The translations under genes were made by a program, and so were the position numbers. The notes under the pieces are model-generated. The model was not told the DNA's origin. It made no database searches and saw only the letters and a program-made list of their open reading frames with translations. From positions 59,925 through 123,924 of the forward strand of contig JACRBG010000044.1 in NCBI GenBank assembly GCA_016234595.1: a DNA stretch of 64,000 nucleotides, read 5' to 3'. Source of the stretch: Chloroflexota bacterium (GTDB lineage: Bacteria > Chloroflexota > Anaerolineae > Aggregatilineales > J027). Positions 41,260-50,828 of the stretch are shown one piece after another. Position 1 is the stretch's first letter, and each line of letters begins with the position of its first letter.

Positions 41260-44016
41260 TCAAAAATTGGGAAACGTCAGTCGACGTTTGTCGGGTTGGG
41301 AAAGACTAGCATCAACCGGGAGACACACTTCGACTGTAGTACCCTGATTTGGGACACTTTCAATACGCAATATGCCTTGATGTAAATCAATGATATTTTT
41401 AGCAATGGTCATGCCAAGCCCTAACCCGGGACGTTCATCAAAGTTGCTCCCCCGGAAGAAGGGTTCAGTTACACGGCCTAGCTCTTCTGGTAAAATCCCG
41501 ATGCCTTCATCTTTAATACGCAAACGCACGACATGATCTTCAAGTGTTAAAGTCAATACTACAGGCGTATCAGGGGGTGAGTAGGTGATGGCATTCGCCA
41601 ATAAATTGATCAGTAAACTTCTGAGGTGTTGGGCATCCCCCACTATTTCTAGGTGAGACGAGGTGGTCTCAAAACGGAAGAGATGCTGACCCCTCAACTT
41701 GATGTTTTCAATACTCTCTTGTACAAGCGCAACTAAATCTAATTGTTCTGGCCTAAATGGCTGTTCTTGAAACTCATCTCGCACAATTCGAGAAATGCTG
41801 CTCAACATGTCGGTCAGGTTGGTGACTTGCGCCTCAATCCGTTGCGTTAAATTTTCGCGCTGTTCCGTTGTTAAGCGATCCCGGTATCTGCTGATAAGGC
41901 CTGTTGAAGTTTGAATGACCGTTAGTGGGGTGCGAAATTCATGTGAAATCCGCTGCATCATACGGGTTTTTAAGTCGCTCAATTCACGTTCTTTATCCAA
42001 AGCCGTCTGCAAACGTTCTTTTTCCAAGCGAGCCTGTTCGGCTTGTTTGAGCGCCGTAATGTCATCAAACATCACCAACAAGTGGGGTACCCCACTAATC
42101 TCAATGATTTCTGCTGCAACTTTGACGATTGTTTCTTTCTCGTATCTTGTCCAAGAAGCCTCAAGGTTTTTAACTCGACCGGTTTCGTTTAGCTGACGAT
42201 TAAATTCGACCTGAGTAGCTGGGGCAAGCACAAATCCGACCTCTTCGGCGGTTCGCCCGATAATCTCCTCGCGCGAAAGTTGACCAATTTGCAAAGTTAT
42301 GGGGTTGGCATCAATAATGCGCTGGGAGGGCAATTCCGTAATAACCACCCCAAAGGGGCTACCCCAAAAGGCTTTATAAAATCGCTCTTCCGAGGCTTTC
42401 AAGGCTGCCTCAGCGTGTTTACGTTCGGTAATATCCATGCCAATACCAACGAGACCCGTAATTTGTCCATCTCGGTTGCGCAAGGGAAACTTATTGGTGA
42501 GAACCCAACGATTGTTCCCCTCAGCATCCCGACCAATTTCTTCGTGATCAATAAGAGGTTGGCCCGACTGAATAACGCCCATATCATCGGCATAGTATTG
42601 AGCAGCTAAATCCGTTGGATAAAAGTCTAGGTCGGATTTTCCCACCACCTCTTCGGCTGAATGCAAGCCTAGCACTTGGGTGTTGGCGACATTGCTGATG
42701 AGAAAACGAGCTTGAGCATCTTTGTAGTAGATAAAATCGGGCAGGTTGTCAATCAAAACCCGCAACAATTGTCGCTCGGTTGCTAAAGCTTCCTCAGCCT
42801 GCTTGCGTTCCGTGATGTCGAGAAACATACTCAACAAATAGGATTGACTGTCAATCTCGATAATTTCAGCTGAGGCCAGCAAGGTACGAATTTGGCCGTC
42901 ATTGGTACGGAAACGCTGTTCAATCCCATGAACTGAACCTTGGGTTTCGGCTTGACTATAAAACGCCTCACGGGAGACAGGATCAACCACCAAACCCAGT
43001 TCTAAGGTCGAAAAACCCACGAGCTTATCACACGGCAGTCCAATTAGTTTACAAAAAGCTGGATTGGCCTCAATGAGTTCTGTAGTAACTAAATGCGAAA
43101 GGGCCATGGGGATAGGATTCCTGTGAAAAACCGTCGCAAATTTTTGCTCAGAAGCAACCTGTGCTGCCGCTGCCGCTCTACGCTCGGTAATATCGTAATA
43201 CATTCCCAAGAAGCAAGGTTGATGATTTATTTCCAATTTTTCGGCTGTTAAAAGTACGGTTCTTACCCCGCCATCGGGTCGCCGAAAAAGGTATTCAATC
43301 TCACGTAGACTGCCGGTCTGACTTAGCTGTTCATATAGCTGATTACGCAGCGGAATGTCAACAACAGCTCCTAATTCTACCGATGTACGACCAAGAATTT
43401 CGGTACGATCCGTACCTAGTAAGTCCGCAAAAGCTCGATTAGCTTCAATGATGCGCCCTTCATCAAATGTTCCAATGAATTGGGCTAGTGGGCTGGCGTG
43501 AAAGGCGAAAAAGAACTTTTCCTCCGAAGCATCCCGTTCTGCTTCAATCAGGCGTTGTTGTGTGATGTCGCGGGTAATGCTAAGAAAGCCTTCAATTTCG
43601 CCAGTCAAGGCGTTTTTTGTGGCGCGGCAGGTAGATTCAACCCAAATATAGGAGCCATTATGGTGCAAAAGCCGATGTTGGATTTTGAGGGTTTCATCCG
43701 TGACGGATAATTGTTCAGTGATTTGATAGAGGGTGGATACTTCATCAGGGTGACAAAAAATTTCCCATTTTTGCCCATTTAGAGTCTCAGCATTGTAACC
43801 CAGCAACTCGTAGCATTTCCGTGTGATATGGACAATGACCCCATTGATATCCGCCCAAATGAGGGCCTCAGGTAAAAACATATCAAAAATATGATAACGT
43901 TGTTCGATTGCTGGAAGCGACGGTTGCTCTTCAAAGGCATGAAGGAGCCGCTGATAGCTCACTTCATCTTTGCTACACTCCTTTAGGAGGTCATTAACCT
44001 GTGATGAAGTAGTCAT
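41260..44016 (-). CDS. Soluble histidine kinase with five PAS domains
   Basis: 918 aa, no membrane helix, so a cytosolic sensor. Five PAS/PAC repeats occupy about 45-155, 165-285, 295-410, 420-540 and 550-665; repeats 2 and 3 are alike (IIEANRAFADLLG and ELIEANPAFCKLIG). A coiled coil leads to HisKA with phospho-acceptor His in MQRISHEFRTPLTVIQ (about 690) and a HATPase (about 785-905) with LLANAITYSPPDTP, IKDEGIGI and GLGLGMTIAKNII. The ligand of each PAS is unknown; heme or flavin sites cannot be told. No partner regulator is adjacent on this strand, but four two-component genes begin on the other strand 485 bases away. Confidence 0.92.
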   Translation of the reverse strand: MTTSSQVNDLLKECSKDEVSYQRLLHAFEEQPSLPAIEQRYHIFDMFLPEALIWADINGVIVHITRKCYELLGYNAETLNGQKWEIFCHPDEVSTLYQITEQLSVTDETLKIQHRLLHHNGSYIWVESTCRATKNALTGEIEGFLSITRDITQQRLIEAERDASEEKFFFAFHASPLAQFIGTFDEGRIIEANRAFADLLGTDRTEILGRTSVELGAVVDIPLRNQLYEQLSQTGSLREIEYLFRRPDGGVRTVLLTAEKLEINHQPCFLGMYYDITERRAAAAAQVASEQKFATVFHRNPIPMALSHLVTTELIEANPAFCKLIGLPCDKLVGFSTLELGLVVDPVSREAFYSQAETQGSVHGIEQRFRTNDGQIRTLLASAEIIEIDSQSYLLSMFLDITERKQAEEALATERQLLRVLIDNLPDFIYYKDAQARFLISNVANTQVLGLHSAEEVVGKSDLDFYPTDLAAQYYADDMGVIQSGQPLIDHEEIGRDAEGNNRWVLTNKFPLRNRDGQITGLVGIGMDITERKHAEAALKASEERFYKAFWGSPFGVVITELPSQRIIDANPITLQIGQLSREEIIGRTAEEVGFVLAPATQVEFNRQLNETGRVKNLEASWTRYEKETIVKVAAEIIEISGVPHLLVMFDDITALKQAEQARLEKERLQTALDKERELSDLKTRMMQRISHEFRTPLTVIQTSTGLISRYRDRLTTEQRENLTQRIEAQVTNLTDMLSSISRIVRDEFQEQPFRPEQLDLVALVQESIENIKLRGQHLFRFETTSSHLEIVGDAQHLRSLLINLLANAITYSPPDTPVVLTLTLEDHVVRLRIKDEGIGILPEELGRVTEPFFRGSNFDERPGLGLGMTIAKNIIDLHQGILRIESVPNQGTTVEVCLPVDASLSQPDKRRLTFPNF

Positions 44017-44501
44017 TGAAAACTCCTAAAACTCACACCAAGGCCTAAATTCATTCTAATGGGGATTCAACAAAGGAAAAGGGTAGGTGAGGCTTCAGAT
44101 GACATTCTGAGCAAAATTGGTGACAATTAGACTTATCGAAGCAGGTAGGGTTCGCATATGGATCTAAATAATATAGGAGTGTTTCGCTTTTCCTGCATCA
44201 GGCGTTAAATACCCTAATCTTTGCTCATTCTAGCTTCCGTCGGAGAGAAACTAGGGCCATTTTTCCCTTGCATTAATTTAAGTCCGATAAAAAAACCTAG
44301 CATGATTGTGTTTAAAAAAGAATAAACGTATCATAATAAAAATACAATAAAGTGTACTATAGTAAAAGTGCGACCAAGCCAACTCTAATCTAATGCTTGG
44401 ATTAGGGTGCTCCAATTTCCATAGCAGATTCATCACTAAAGGCTCATCTCGTCCATAACGTACCTTGAGTTGAGCAAGAGCAAATATTGGAGGAGAAGCA
44501 C
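44017..44501. other. Intergenic region between divergent kinase genes
   Basis: 485 bases, markedly AT-rich at 44270-44370 with several A/T tracts, where promoters for both kinase genes are expected but no single -35/-10 pair stands out. No RNA gene or conserved ORF is seen. Confidence 0.4.
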
Positions 44502-46865
44502 ATGGTCACTTATGCCCCTGTGCTTAGGATTTTCAGGCGCTATTCAAAAACGGCTTCCAGTACAGTAATTCTTATCGGAAGCGGAGTTATTGTAGGTTGG
44601 TTATTGGATGTTGCCCCGTTAAAAAGCCTTCTTCCGGGTCTAGCGGCCATGAAATTCAATACTGCCCTTTGTTTTGTACTGAGTGGATTAGCCCTTGGAC
44701 TATTTCAAGGAAATGAGAGTCAATCGTCACGTCATATTGGGGGCCGAACTTGCGCTGGCGTAGTCGCAGGTATTGCCCTGCTTACGCTAATCGAGTATGG
44801 GTGGAATAAGAATCTTGGCCTAGACCAATTATTTGCTCGAGATAACCCCTCTGTGACCCCCCATCCCGGACGGATGTCGTTGATAACAGCTTTTAATTTT
44901 GCATTAATTAGCATGGCTCTTTTAGGTTTTACACAGACCTCGCAACGAAGTTACTTGATAGCCCAAGCCTTGACTCTTATTGTATTAATCATTGTGATTT
45001 TAAGGCTGGTTGGCTATATCTATAATCCCCAATCTCTATATAAAGCTGGGGCATTTTCGACAATTGCGGCTCATACTGCGATACTATTTTTATTGCTCGG
45101 TACGGCCATGTTGGTTCATAGGGCTGAGTATGGCTTACTGGTTTTGCTCCCCAGCGATTCAATGGGTGGCGTATTAGTACGGCGTCTGCTGCCCGCAGCT
45201 TTTTTAGCTCCCCTCCTTGTGGGCTGGATTGAAATGATGGGGGAGAATTTAGGCTATTACAATGCGGAGTTTGCCCGGACATTGTCCACTCTTTCCACAA
45301 CGGTCTTCTTTGTTTTAGTGATTTGGTGGACTGGGTATCAGATTAATCGTGTTCATTCAACTCTTCAGGCAAGCGAGGCCCATCACCACCGCTTACTTGA
45401 ATCTGCCCCAATTGCCATCGTAAACATAGACTCAAGTGGTTTGATTCAATTTGTCAATGCGAAGACAAGCGAGATGTTTGGCTATTCCCCGCAAGAACTA
45501 ATTGGGCAACCCGTCGAACTTTTACTGCCGGAACGCTTTCGCCAACGCCATGCACACCACCGGGGAGCATTTTTTGCTGACCCACGTACCCGCCCAATGG
45601 GTTTAACGCTCGATTTGGCTGGGCGTCGTCAAGATGGGGCTGAATTCCCCATTGAGGTAGGGCTAAGTTATAGCCAAACCGCCGGGGGACTGCTGGGTAT
45701 GAGTTTTATCAATGACGTGACTGAACGCAACCAGCGAGATTTTGAACTACGTGAGAGCGAAAGTCGTTATCGCCGCCTGTTGGAAACCGCTCCGATTGGC
45801 ATTGTGAATATTGATGAACAAGGGGTTATTCAGCTTGTCAATGCTAAGACGAGTGAGATGTTTGGTTACTCGGCTGGAGAATTAATTGGTCAGTCTGTAG
45901 AGCTTTTGTTACCAACCGCCCTTCATACCAAACATGTTCATCATCGAGCCTCGTTTTTTGCCGATCCCCGCACTCGCTTGATGGGTATGGGGCTTCAATT
46001 AGCAGGCCGTCGCCAAGATGGGTCAGAATTTCCTATTGAAGTTGGATTGAGTTATACCCACGTTGGCAATCAATTCCGCGCTATGAGTTTTATCAACGAC
46101 ATCACCCAGCGCAAACAAGCCGAGGCCGAAATTCATAAACTTAACGCCGAATTGGAACAACGGGTGATTGAGCGTACCGCACGTTTGGAAGCCCTTAACC
46201 GTGAATTAGAAGCTTTTGGTTACTCGGTTTCACATGACCTGCGTGCGCCTCTACGTGGGATTGATGGTTTTAGCCTTGCTTTGTTAGAGGATTATGGCGA
46301 TCAATTGGATGCCGAAGCACAAGGCTATCTGCGCCGTATTCGGGCTAATGCACAGCGAATGGCTCAACTTATTGACGACTTGTTGAAGCTATCCCAACTA
46401 ACTCGACAGCCGATGCGACAGGAACAGGTTGACCTCAGTGCCCTTGCTCATGAAGTCGCCATGACCCTGAAAAGTACAGATCCACAACGCGAGGCGGAGT
46501 TTTTAATCGAGTCGAATCTTACTACTTTTGGAGATGCACACCTCTTGCGGATCGGCTTGGAAAATCTGATTGGTAACGCTTGGAAATTTAGCGAAAAGCA
46601 GCCCCAGTCACGCATCGAATTTGGCTGCCTTGAGCAATCTAACGGCGATAAACGCACCTATTTTGTCCGCGATAATGGCGCGGGTTTTGATATGGCCTAT
46701 GCTGATAAACTTTTCGGAGCTTTCCAGCGCCTACATAGCATGAATGAATATCAAGGTACTGGAATTGGACTTGCGACTGTCCAGCGTATTATTCAGCGAC
46801 ATGGTGGTCAGATATGGGCTGAAGGGGCTGTCCAGCAAGGCGCGACCTTCTACTTTACACTTTAA
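44502..46865 (+). CDS. Membrane histidine kinase with two near-duplicate PAS domains
   Basis: 787 aa. The start is ATG 44502 with GGAGGAG seven bases upstream. An N-terminal block of about eight membrane helices (1-285) is followed by two PAS domains (about 295-405 and 425-535) that share many residues, including VNAKTSEMFGYS, FFADPRTR and EFPIEVGLSY. A coiled coil leads to HisKA of the phytochrome-like class (YSVSHDLRAPLRGIDGF, about residue 575) and HATPase (about 670-787) with IGNAWKFSE, VRDNGAGFDM and GTGIGLATVQRII. It is first of four genes reading as one phosphorelay. Confidence 0.93.
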   Translation: MVTYAPVLRIFRRYSKTASSTVILIGSGVIVGWLLDVAPLKSLLPGLAAMKFNTALCFVLSGLALGLFQGNESQSSRHIGGRTCAGVVAGIALLTLIEYGWNKNLGLDQLFARDNPSVTPHPGRMSLITAFNFALISMALLGFTQTSQRSYLIAQALTLIVLIIVILRLVGYIYNPQSLYKAGAFSTIAAHTAILFLLLGTAMLVHRAEYGLLVLLPSDSMGGVLVRRLLPAAFLAPLLVGWIEMMGENLGYYNAEFARTLSTLSTTVFFVLVIWWTGYQINRVHSTLQASEAHHHRLLESAPIAIVNIDSSGLIQFVNAKTSEMFGYSPQELIGQPVELLLPERFRQRHAHHRGAFFADPRTRPMGLTLDLAGRRQDGAEFPIEVGLSYSQTAGGLLGMSFINDVTERNQRDFELRESESRYRRLLETAPIGIVNIDEQGVIQLVNAKTSEMFGYSAGELIGQSVELLLPTALHTKHVHHRASFFADPRTRLMGMGLQLAGRRQDGSEFPIEVGLSYTHVGNQFRAMSFINDITQRKQAEAEIHKLNAELEQRVIERTARLEALNRELEAFGYSVSHDLRAPLRGIDGFSLALLEDYGDQLDAEAQGYLRRIRANAQRMAQLIDDLLKLSQLTRQPMRQEQVDLSALAHEVAMTLKSTDPQREAEFLIESNLTTFGDAHLLRIGLENLIGNAWKFSEKQPQSRIEFGCLEQSNGDKRTYFVRDNGAGFDMAYADKLFGAFQRLHSMNEYQGTGIGLATVQRIIQRHGGQIWAEGAVQQGATFYFTL

Positions 46866-46883
46866 GTTAATGGAGATTGCTGC

Positions 46884-47330
46884 ATGGGAAATACGGTCAT
46901 TTTGTTAGTGGAAGATAATCCCGATGATGAGGCGCTGATGCTTCGCGCTTTTAAGAAAAGTAACATCCAAAATGAAATTGTGGTAGCCCGTGATGGTGTT
47001 GAAGCCTTGGATTATCTGTTTGGGACGGGCAGCTATGCAAACCGTGATCTAGACTACATGCCGCAGCTTATTTTGTTAGATCTGAAATTGCCTAAGATTG
47101 ATGGCCTCGAAGTGCTAGAACAACTTCGTGGGGATCAGCGCACACGGCATTTACCTGTTGTGGTGTTGACTTCCTCACGGGAGCAAGAAGATTTGATGGC
47201 TGCGTATCAGAATGGGGCCAATAGTTATGTGCGTAAACCCGTTGATTTTGTTGAATTTATGCAAGCCGTCACTCAATTAGGTTTATATTGGCTGGTGCTT
47301 AATGAACCCCCACCTGCCAGAAAAGGCTAG
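46884..47330 (+). CDS. Single-domain response regulator (Rcp1 type)
   Basis: 148 aa receiver only, phospho-acceptor Asp66 in LILLDLKLPKIDG, acidic cluster VEDNPDDE and Lys in NSYVRKPVDF. The insertion after helix 2 (GTGSYANRDLDYMPQ) is typical of regulators paired with phytochrome-like kinases, consistent with the kinase encoded 18 bases upstream. It lacks any output domain, so it passes phosphate on or acts by protein contact. Confidence 0.95.
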   Translation: MGNTVILLVEDNPDDEALMLRAFKKSNIQNEIVVARDGVEALDYLFGTGSYANRDLDYMPQLILLDLKLPKIDGLEVLEQLRGDQRTRHLPVVVLTSSREQEDLMAAYQNGANSYVRKPVDFVEFMQAVTQLGLYWLVLNEPPPARKG

Positions 47331-47335
47331 CGTGG

Positions 47336-49417
47336 ATGAATACTCCCCTGCGAGTTTTAGTGATTGAAGATTCCGAAGATGACACCACACTCTTGATCCG
47401 TACCTTGCGACGTAACGGTTATGAGCCTCGGTTCAAGCGAGTCGAGACCAGCACAGCCATGCAAGCCGCATTAGTTGAGGAAAGCTGGGATATCATTCTA
47501 TCAGATTTTTCGATGCCACAGTTTAGTGCGCTGGAAGCCCTTGACCTGCTCAAGTCGAGCGGCCTAGATTTACCTTTTATTATCATATCAGGGACAATCG
47601 GCGAGGATGTGGCAGTCCAAGCCCTGCTTGGCGGCGCCCATGACTTTCTTTTGAAAGGTCAATTGTCGCGCCTAATTCCCGCCATTGAGCGTGAATTACG
47701 CGAGGTTAAAGTGAGGCGGGCACGCCATGAAGCCGAAGTAGCCCTACGACGTTCTCATGAGCGACTTAGGCTTCTGCATGCCATTGATCTTGCGATTCTT
47801 AATGCCGCTTCCCCCACCGAAATAGCAGACGGCGCTCTCTATTTCATGAATGAGCTTATCCCTTGTCAACTTATGGTGCTGATGTTATTTGACAAGACTG
47901 CCCATACAGCCCTGCTATTGTCTTTTAATGGGGAACCCGCTTTCACTCAGCCTCTAACCCAAACCGAGCAACTTCTTCCTTTAGTAAATTTTGAGGGATT
48001 TGAGGATTTACAGGCTGGGCAGCATCGGTTAATCCGAGGGGGTACTGGCTTGTTCTCTCGTTTCCAAACCATAGACCCTTTGATGATGCAACTACAAGTA
48101 GAAGTTCAGCTTCCCTTGATTGCTCAAAAAGAGTTAATTGGTATTCTCATGATGGGTGCTGTTACCACTGATTTTTTTACTACTGAACACCTCGAAATTG
48201 CCCGCGAAATCGCTGTGCAACTTGCGATTGGACTTCATCAGGCTCGCCTTGATGAACAACTTCGCCGCTACGCTACGGAACTCGAACAGCGGGTCTTACA
48301 GCGCACCACCGAACTCAACGCTGCTAAAGACCGAGTAGAAGCCATCCTCAATAACAGCAGCGATGGAATTGCCTTAGCCTACCTTAATGGAGTGATTCGG
48401 CAAGTCAATCCTGCTTTCAAAACCTTATTTGGGTATCCCCTTGCCGAAACATTTAGCCAGTCTTTACAAGATTTACTGGAACCAGCCTCGGCCAAAAACC
48501 TCACTGATATTTTTGGTGAATTAGTTATCCAGCGCCTGTCTCGGCATATTGAAGTCATGGCCCAACGTCGCAATGGGACAACCTTCACCGCTGAATTTGC
48601 GCTGGCCCTTATCGCTGAAAACGCGCATGACCCTGTAAGTTTAGTATGTGCGGTACGAGACATTAGCTCACATAAAGCCCTTGAGGTAAGCCTTCGCAAA
48701 GCCTATGAAAAGGAAAAAGAGCTTAACGAATTGAAATCACGTTTTGTTTCGATGATTTCGCACGAATTTCGTAACCCATTAGCCGCGATTCAAATGTCGG
48801 CAGATGTACTTGCCACCTATATGCAGCGATTAAGTGACAGTGATAAAAGAGACTGGTTGGGAAAAATTACCGATCAAGTGACCCAATTGAATGAAATGGT
48901 GGATGAGGTATTGGCTATTGGCCGACTTGAGTCAGAAAAATTTGAATTCACCGGGGTTATACTGGATTTAAACCAATTCTGCGTCAGTTTCGTCCAAGAG
49001 ATGCGGTTGATTCGAAATAGCCATATCATTATATACACCTGCCAGATGCCAGATAAGTGTCGTGAGGTGGTCGTTGATGCTAAGTTGCTTAAGCAAATTT
49101 TGACCAATTTGTTGACCAACGCTATGAAATATTCGCCTGCGGGCAGTTCTATTCAGCTAACTTTGGACTGTATAGGCGACCAAGCTGTTTTGCAAATCCA
49201 AGATCAAGGGATTGGTATTCCAGAAAAAGCTCTGGATCATCTTTTTGAACCTTTCTACCGCGCTAACAACGTAGGCAATATCACGGGTACAGGTTTAGGG
49301 CTTGCTATTGTAAAACGGGCGGTTGACCTTCATGGTGGAACCATTAGCTGTACCAGTGTCGTTAACCTTGGAACCACTTTTACCGTGACCATTCCCTTAA
49401 AAAGGAGATCGCTATGA
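47336..49417 (+). CDS. Receiver-GAF-PAS hybrid histidine kinase
   Basis: 693 aa cytosolic. Receiver (1-125) with Asp57 in IILSDFSMPQFS; the second segment PFIIISGTIGEDVAVQALLGGAHDFLLKGQL fits. GAF (about 145-300), coiled coil, PAS (about 340-450), HisKA with His in VSMISHEFRNPLAAIQ, and HATPase (about 580-690) with LLTNAMKYSPAGS, IQDQGIGIPE and GTGLGLAIVKRAV. Five bases separate it from the Rcp1-like gene. It can both receive and send phosphate. Its stop overlaps the next ATG by four bases. Confidence 0.93.
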   Translation: MNTPLRVLVIEDSEDDTTLLIRTLRRNGYEPRFKRVETSTAMQAALVEESWDIILSDFSMPQFSALEALDLLKSSGLDLPFIIISGTIGEDVAVQALLGGAHDFLLKGQLSRLIPAIERELREVKVRRARHEAEVALRRSHERLRLLHAIDLAILNAASPTEIADGALYFMNELIPCQLMVLMLFDKTAHTALLLSFNGEPAFTQPLTQTEQLLPLVNFEGFEDLQAGQHRLIRGGTGLFSRFQTIDPLMMQLQVEVQLPLIAQKELIGILMMGAVTTDFFTTEHLEIAREIAVQLAIGLHQARLDEQLRRYATELEQRVLQRTTELNAAKDRVEAILNNSSDGIALAYLNGVIRQVNPAFKTLFGYPLAETFSQSLQDLLEPASAKNLTDIFGELVIQRLSRHIEVMAQRRNGTTFTAEFALALIAENAHDPVSLVCAVRDISSHKALEVSLRKAYEKEKELNELKSRFVSMISHEFRNPLAAIQMSADVLATYMQRLSDSDKRDWLGKITDQVTQLNEMVDEVLAIGRLESEKFEFTGVILDLNQFCVSFVQEMRLIRNSHIIIYTCQMPDKCREVVVDAKLLKQILTNLLTNAMKYSPAGSSIQLTLDCIGDQAVLQIQDQGIGIPEKALDHLFEPFYRANNVGNITGTGLGLAIVKRAVDLHGGTISCTSVVNLGTTFTVTIPLKRRSL

Positions 49418-50505
49418 CTAAAATTTTGGTGATTGAAGATGGGCAGGCCCTACGGGAAGCCATAATGACCAGTTTACAACTAGAAGGGTTTGAAGCGATT
49501 GAAGCCCCAAATGGTCGAATAGGGGTTGAGTTGGCCCATACCTACCGCCCGGATATTATTTTGTGCGATGTCATGATGCCCGAATTAGATGGGTATGGAG
49601 TATTGGTAAACCTCCGTTCCGAACCTAGTACGGCGACCGTTCCATTTATATTTTTGACGGCTAAAAGTGAGCGCCAAGATATGCGGCACGGGATGGAGCT
49701 AGGGGCCGACGATTACCTGACCAAGCCCTTTCATCAAGATGAATTGTTGAATGCAATTCAGAGTGTTCTTCGTAAACAGAGTGATCGCCGTCAAGCCTAT
49801 GAGCGGCAAATGGAAAATGCCCGTCTCTATCTAACCCAAACCCTGCCCCATGAACTCCGCACCCCACTTACTTCTATTTTGGGTTTTAGTGAGTTCCTAT
49901 GTATGGACTATGCCCATATCGAACCTGATCAAATTCGTACCTTTGCTGAAGGAATTCATAAAGCGGGTCAGCGCCTATTTCGCCTAGTAGAAAACTATCT
50001 GCTATATGCCCAACTTGAAATCATGCGTTTCGATCCCGAACACCTAGACAATCTGGCGGCCCAACACACGTCGCATCCAGCCAAGGTATTTCAATTTTTA
50101 GCAACGCACAAGGCTGAGAACGCCAAACGACAAGGCGATATTAGGCTTGAAATTGAGGAGTGTGCCATCAGAATTCCCGAAGATATTTTGAGCAAAATTG
50201 GTGAAGAGCTTTTAGACAATGCCTTAAAATTTTCCAAACAAGGCTCGCCTGTTTTTATAAAAGCGAGTGTTGATAATACTTATTTTCATCTATGGGTTGA
50301 GGACGCTGGCTTTGGAATGACTCCCGAACAAATTGAGCATGTTGGGGCCTATATCCAGTTTGAACGTAAACTCCATGAGCAGCAAGGAACAGGCATGGGC
50401 TTAAGTATTGTCAAAGGGCTGGTTGAACTCTATCAAGGCAAATTGACCATTCAGAGCATCCCCAATCAGGGCACTCAAGTCTATGTTGGCTTACCTTTGC
50501 GATGA
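49414..50505 (+). CDS. Receiver-histidine kinase
   Basis: 363 aa. Receiver (1-120) with Asp52 in ILCDVMMPELDG and Lys in DDYLTKPFHQ, then HisKA (LTQTLPHELRTPLTSILGFSEF, about 140-205) and HATPase (about 250-363) with LLDNALKFSKQG, VEDAGFGM and GTGMGLSIVKGLV. The ATG overlaps the previous stop (ATGA), so coupled translation is likely. No DNA-binding domain exists in this four-gene set, so the relay's final target must lie elsewhere. Confidence 0.93.
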   Translation: MTKILVIEDGQALREAIMTSLQLEGFEAIEAPNGRIGVELAHTYRPDIILCDVMMPELDGYGVLVNLRSEPSTATVPFIFLTAKSERQDMRHGMELGADDYLTKPFHQDELLNAIQSVLRKQSDRRQAYERQMENARLYLTQTLPHELRTPLTSILGFSEFLCMDYAHIEPDQIRTFAEGIHKAGQRLFRLVENYLLYAQLEIMRFDPEHLDNLAAQHTSHPAKVFQFLATHKAENAKRQGDIRLEIEECAIRIPEDILSKIGEELLDNALKFSKQGSPVFIKASVDNTYFHLWVEDAGFGMTPEQIEHVGAYIQFERKLHEQQGTGMGLSIVKGLVELYQGKLTIQSIPNQGTQVYVGLPLR

Positions 50506-50828
50506 TTTTTAGAGATGGTTAACAAATACCTGATTTTTATGACATCAGCAGATTGTTTTATGAGTTTACCAAGTCCTAAATTTTTTAGTGGAAATCCAAA
50601 ACTACCCGCAGCATTTATCATTGGAACAATTGAGTGACAGTCATAGCTGCTTTAGCCTTGTCCCTCTTAAACCGCTGCTGAGAGTCGCAAACCCTGAAAC
50701 AAAAACCTACTCTTCCCAATGCGCGGTAAAGTAGGTTTATTCTGATATAAATAAAAACCGCTTTATTGCCATACACAGGTATATAGTTACTTTCCAAATT
50801 ACTCCGAAGACGATTCAAAAATACTCGA
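50506..50828. other. Convergent intergenic region
   Basis: 323 bases between the last kinase gene and the aldo/keto reductase gene. It includes the terminator at 50703-50738. No further gene is recognised. Confidence 0.5.
50703..50738 (-). terminator. Terminator of the aldo/keto reductase gene
   Basis: AAACCTACT (50703-50711) and AGTAGGTTT (50730-50738) form a nine-base perfect stem. On the minus strand a run of T with one G follows, as in an intrinsic terminator. A weaker T-run on the plus side could also end the kinase operon. Confidence 0.7.
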
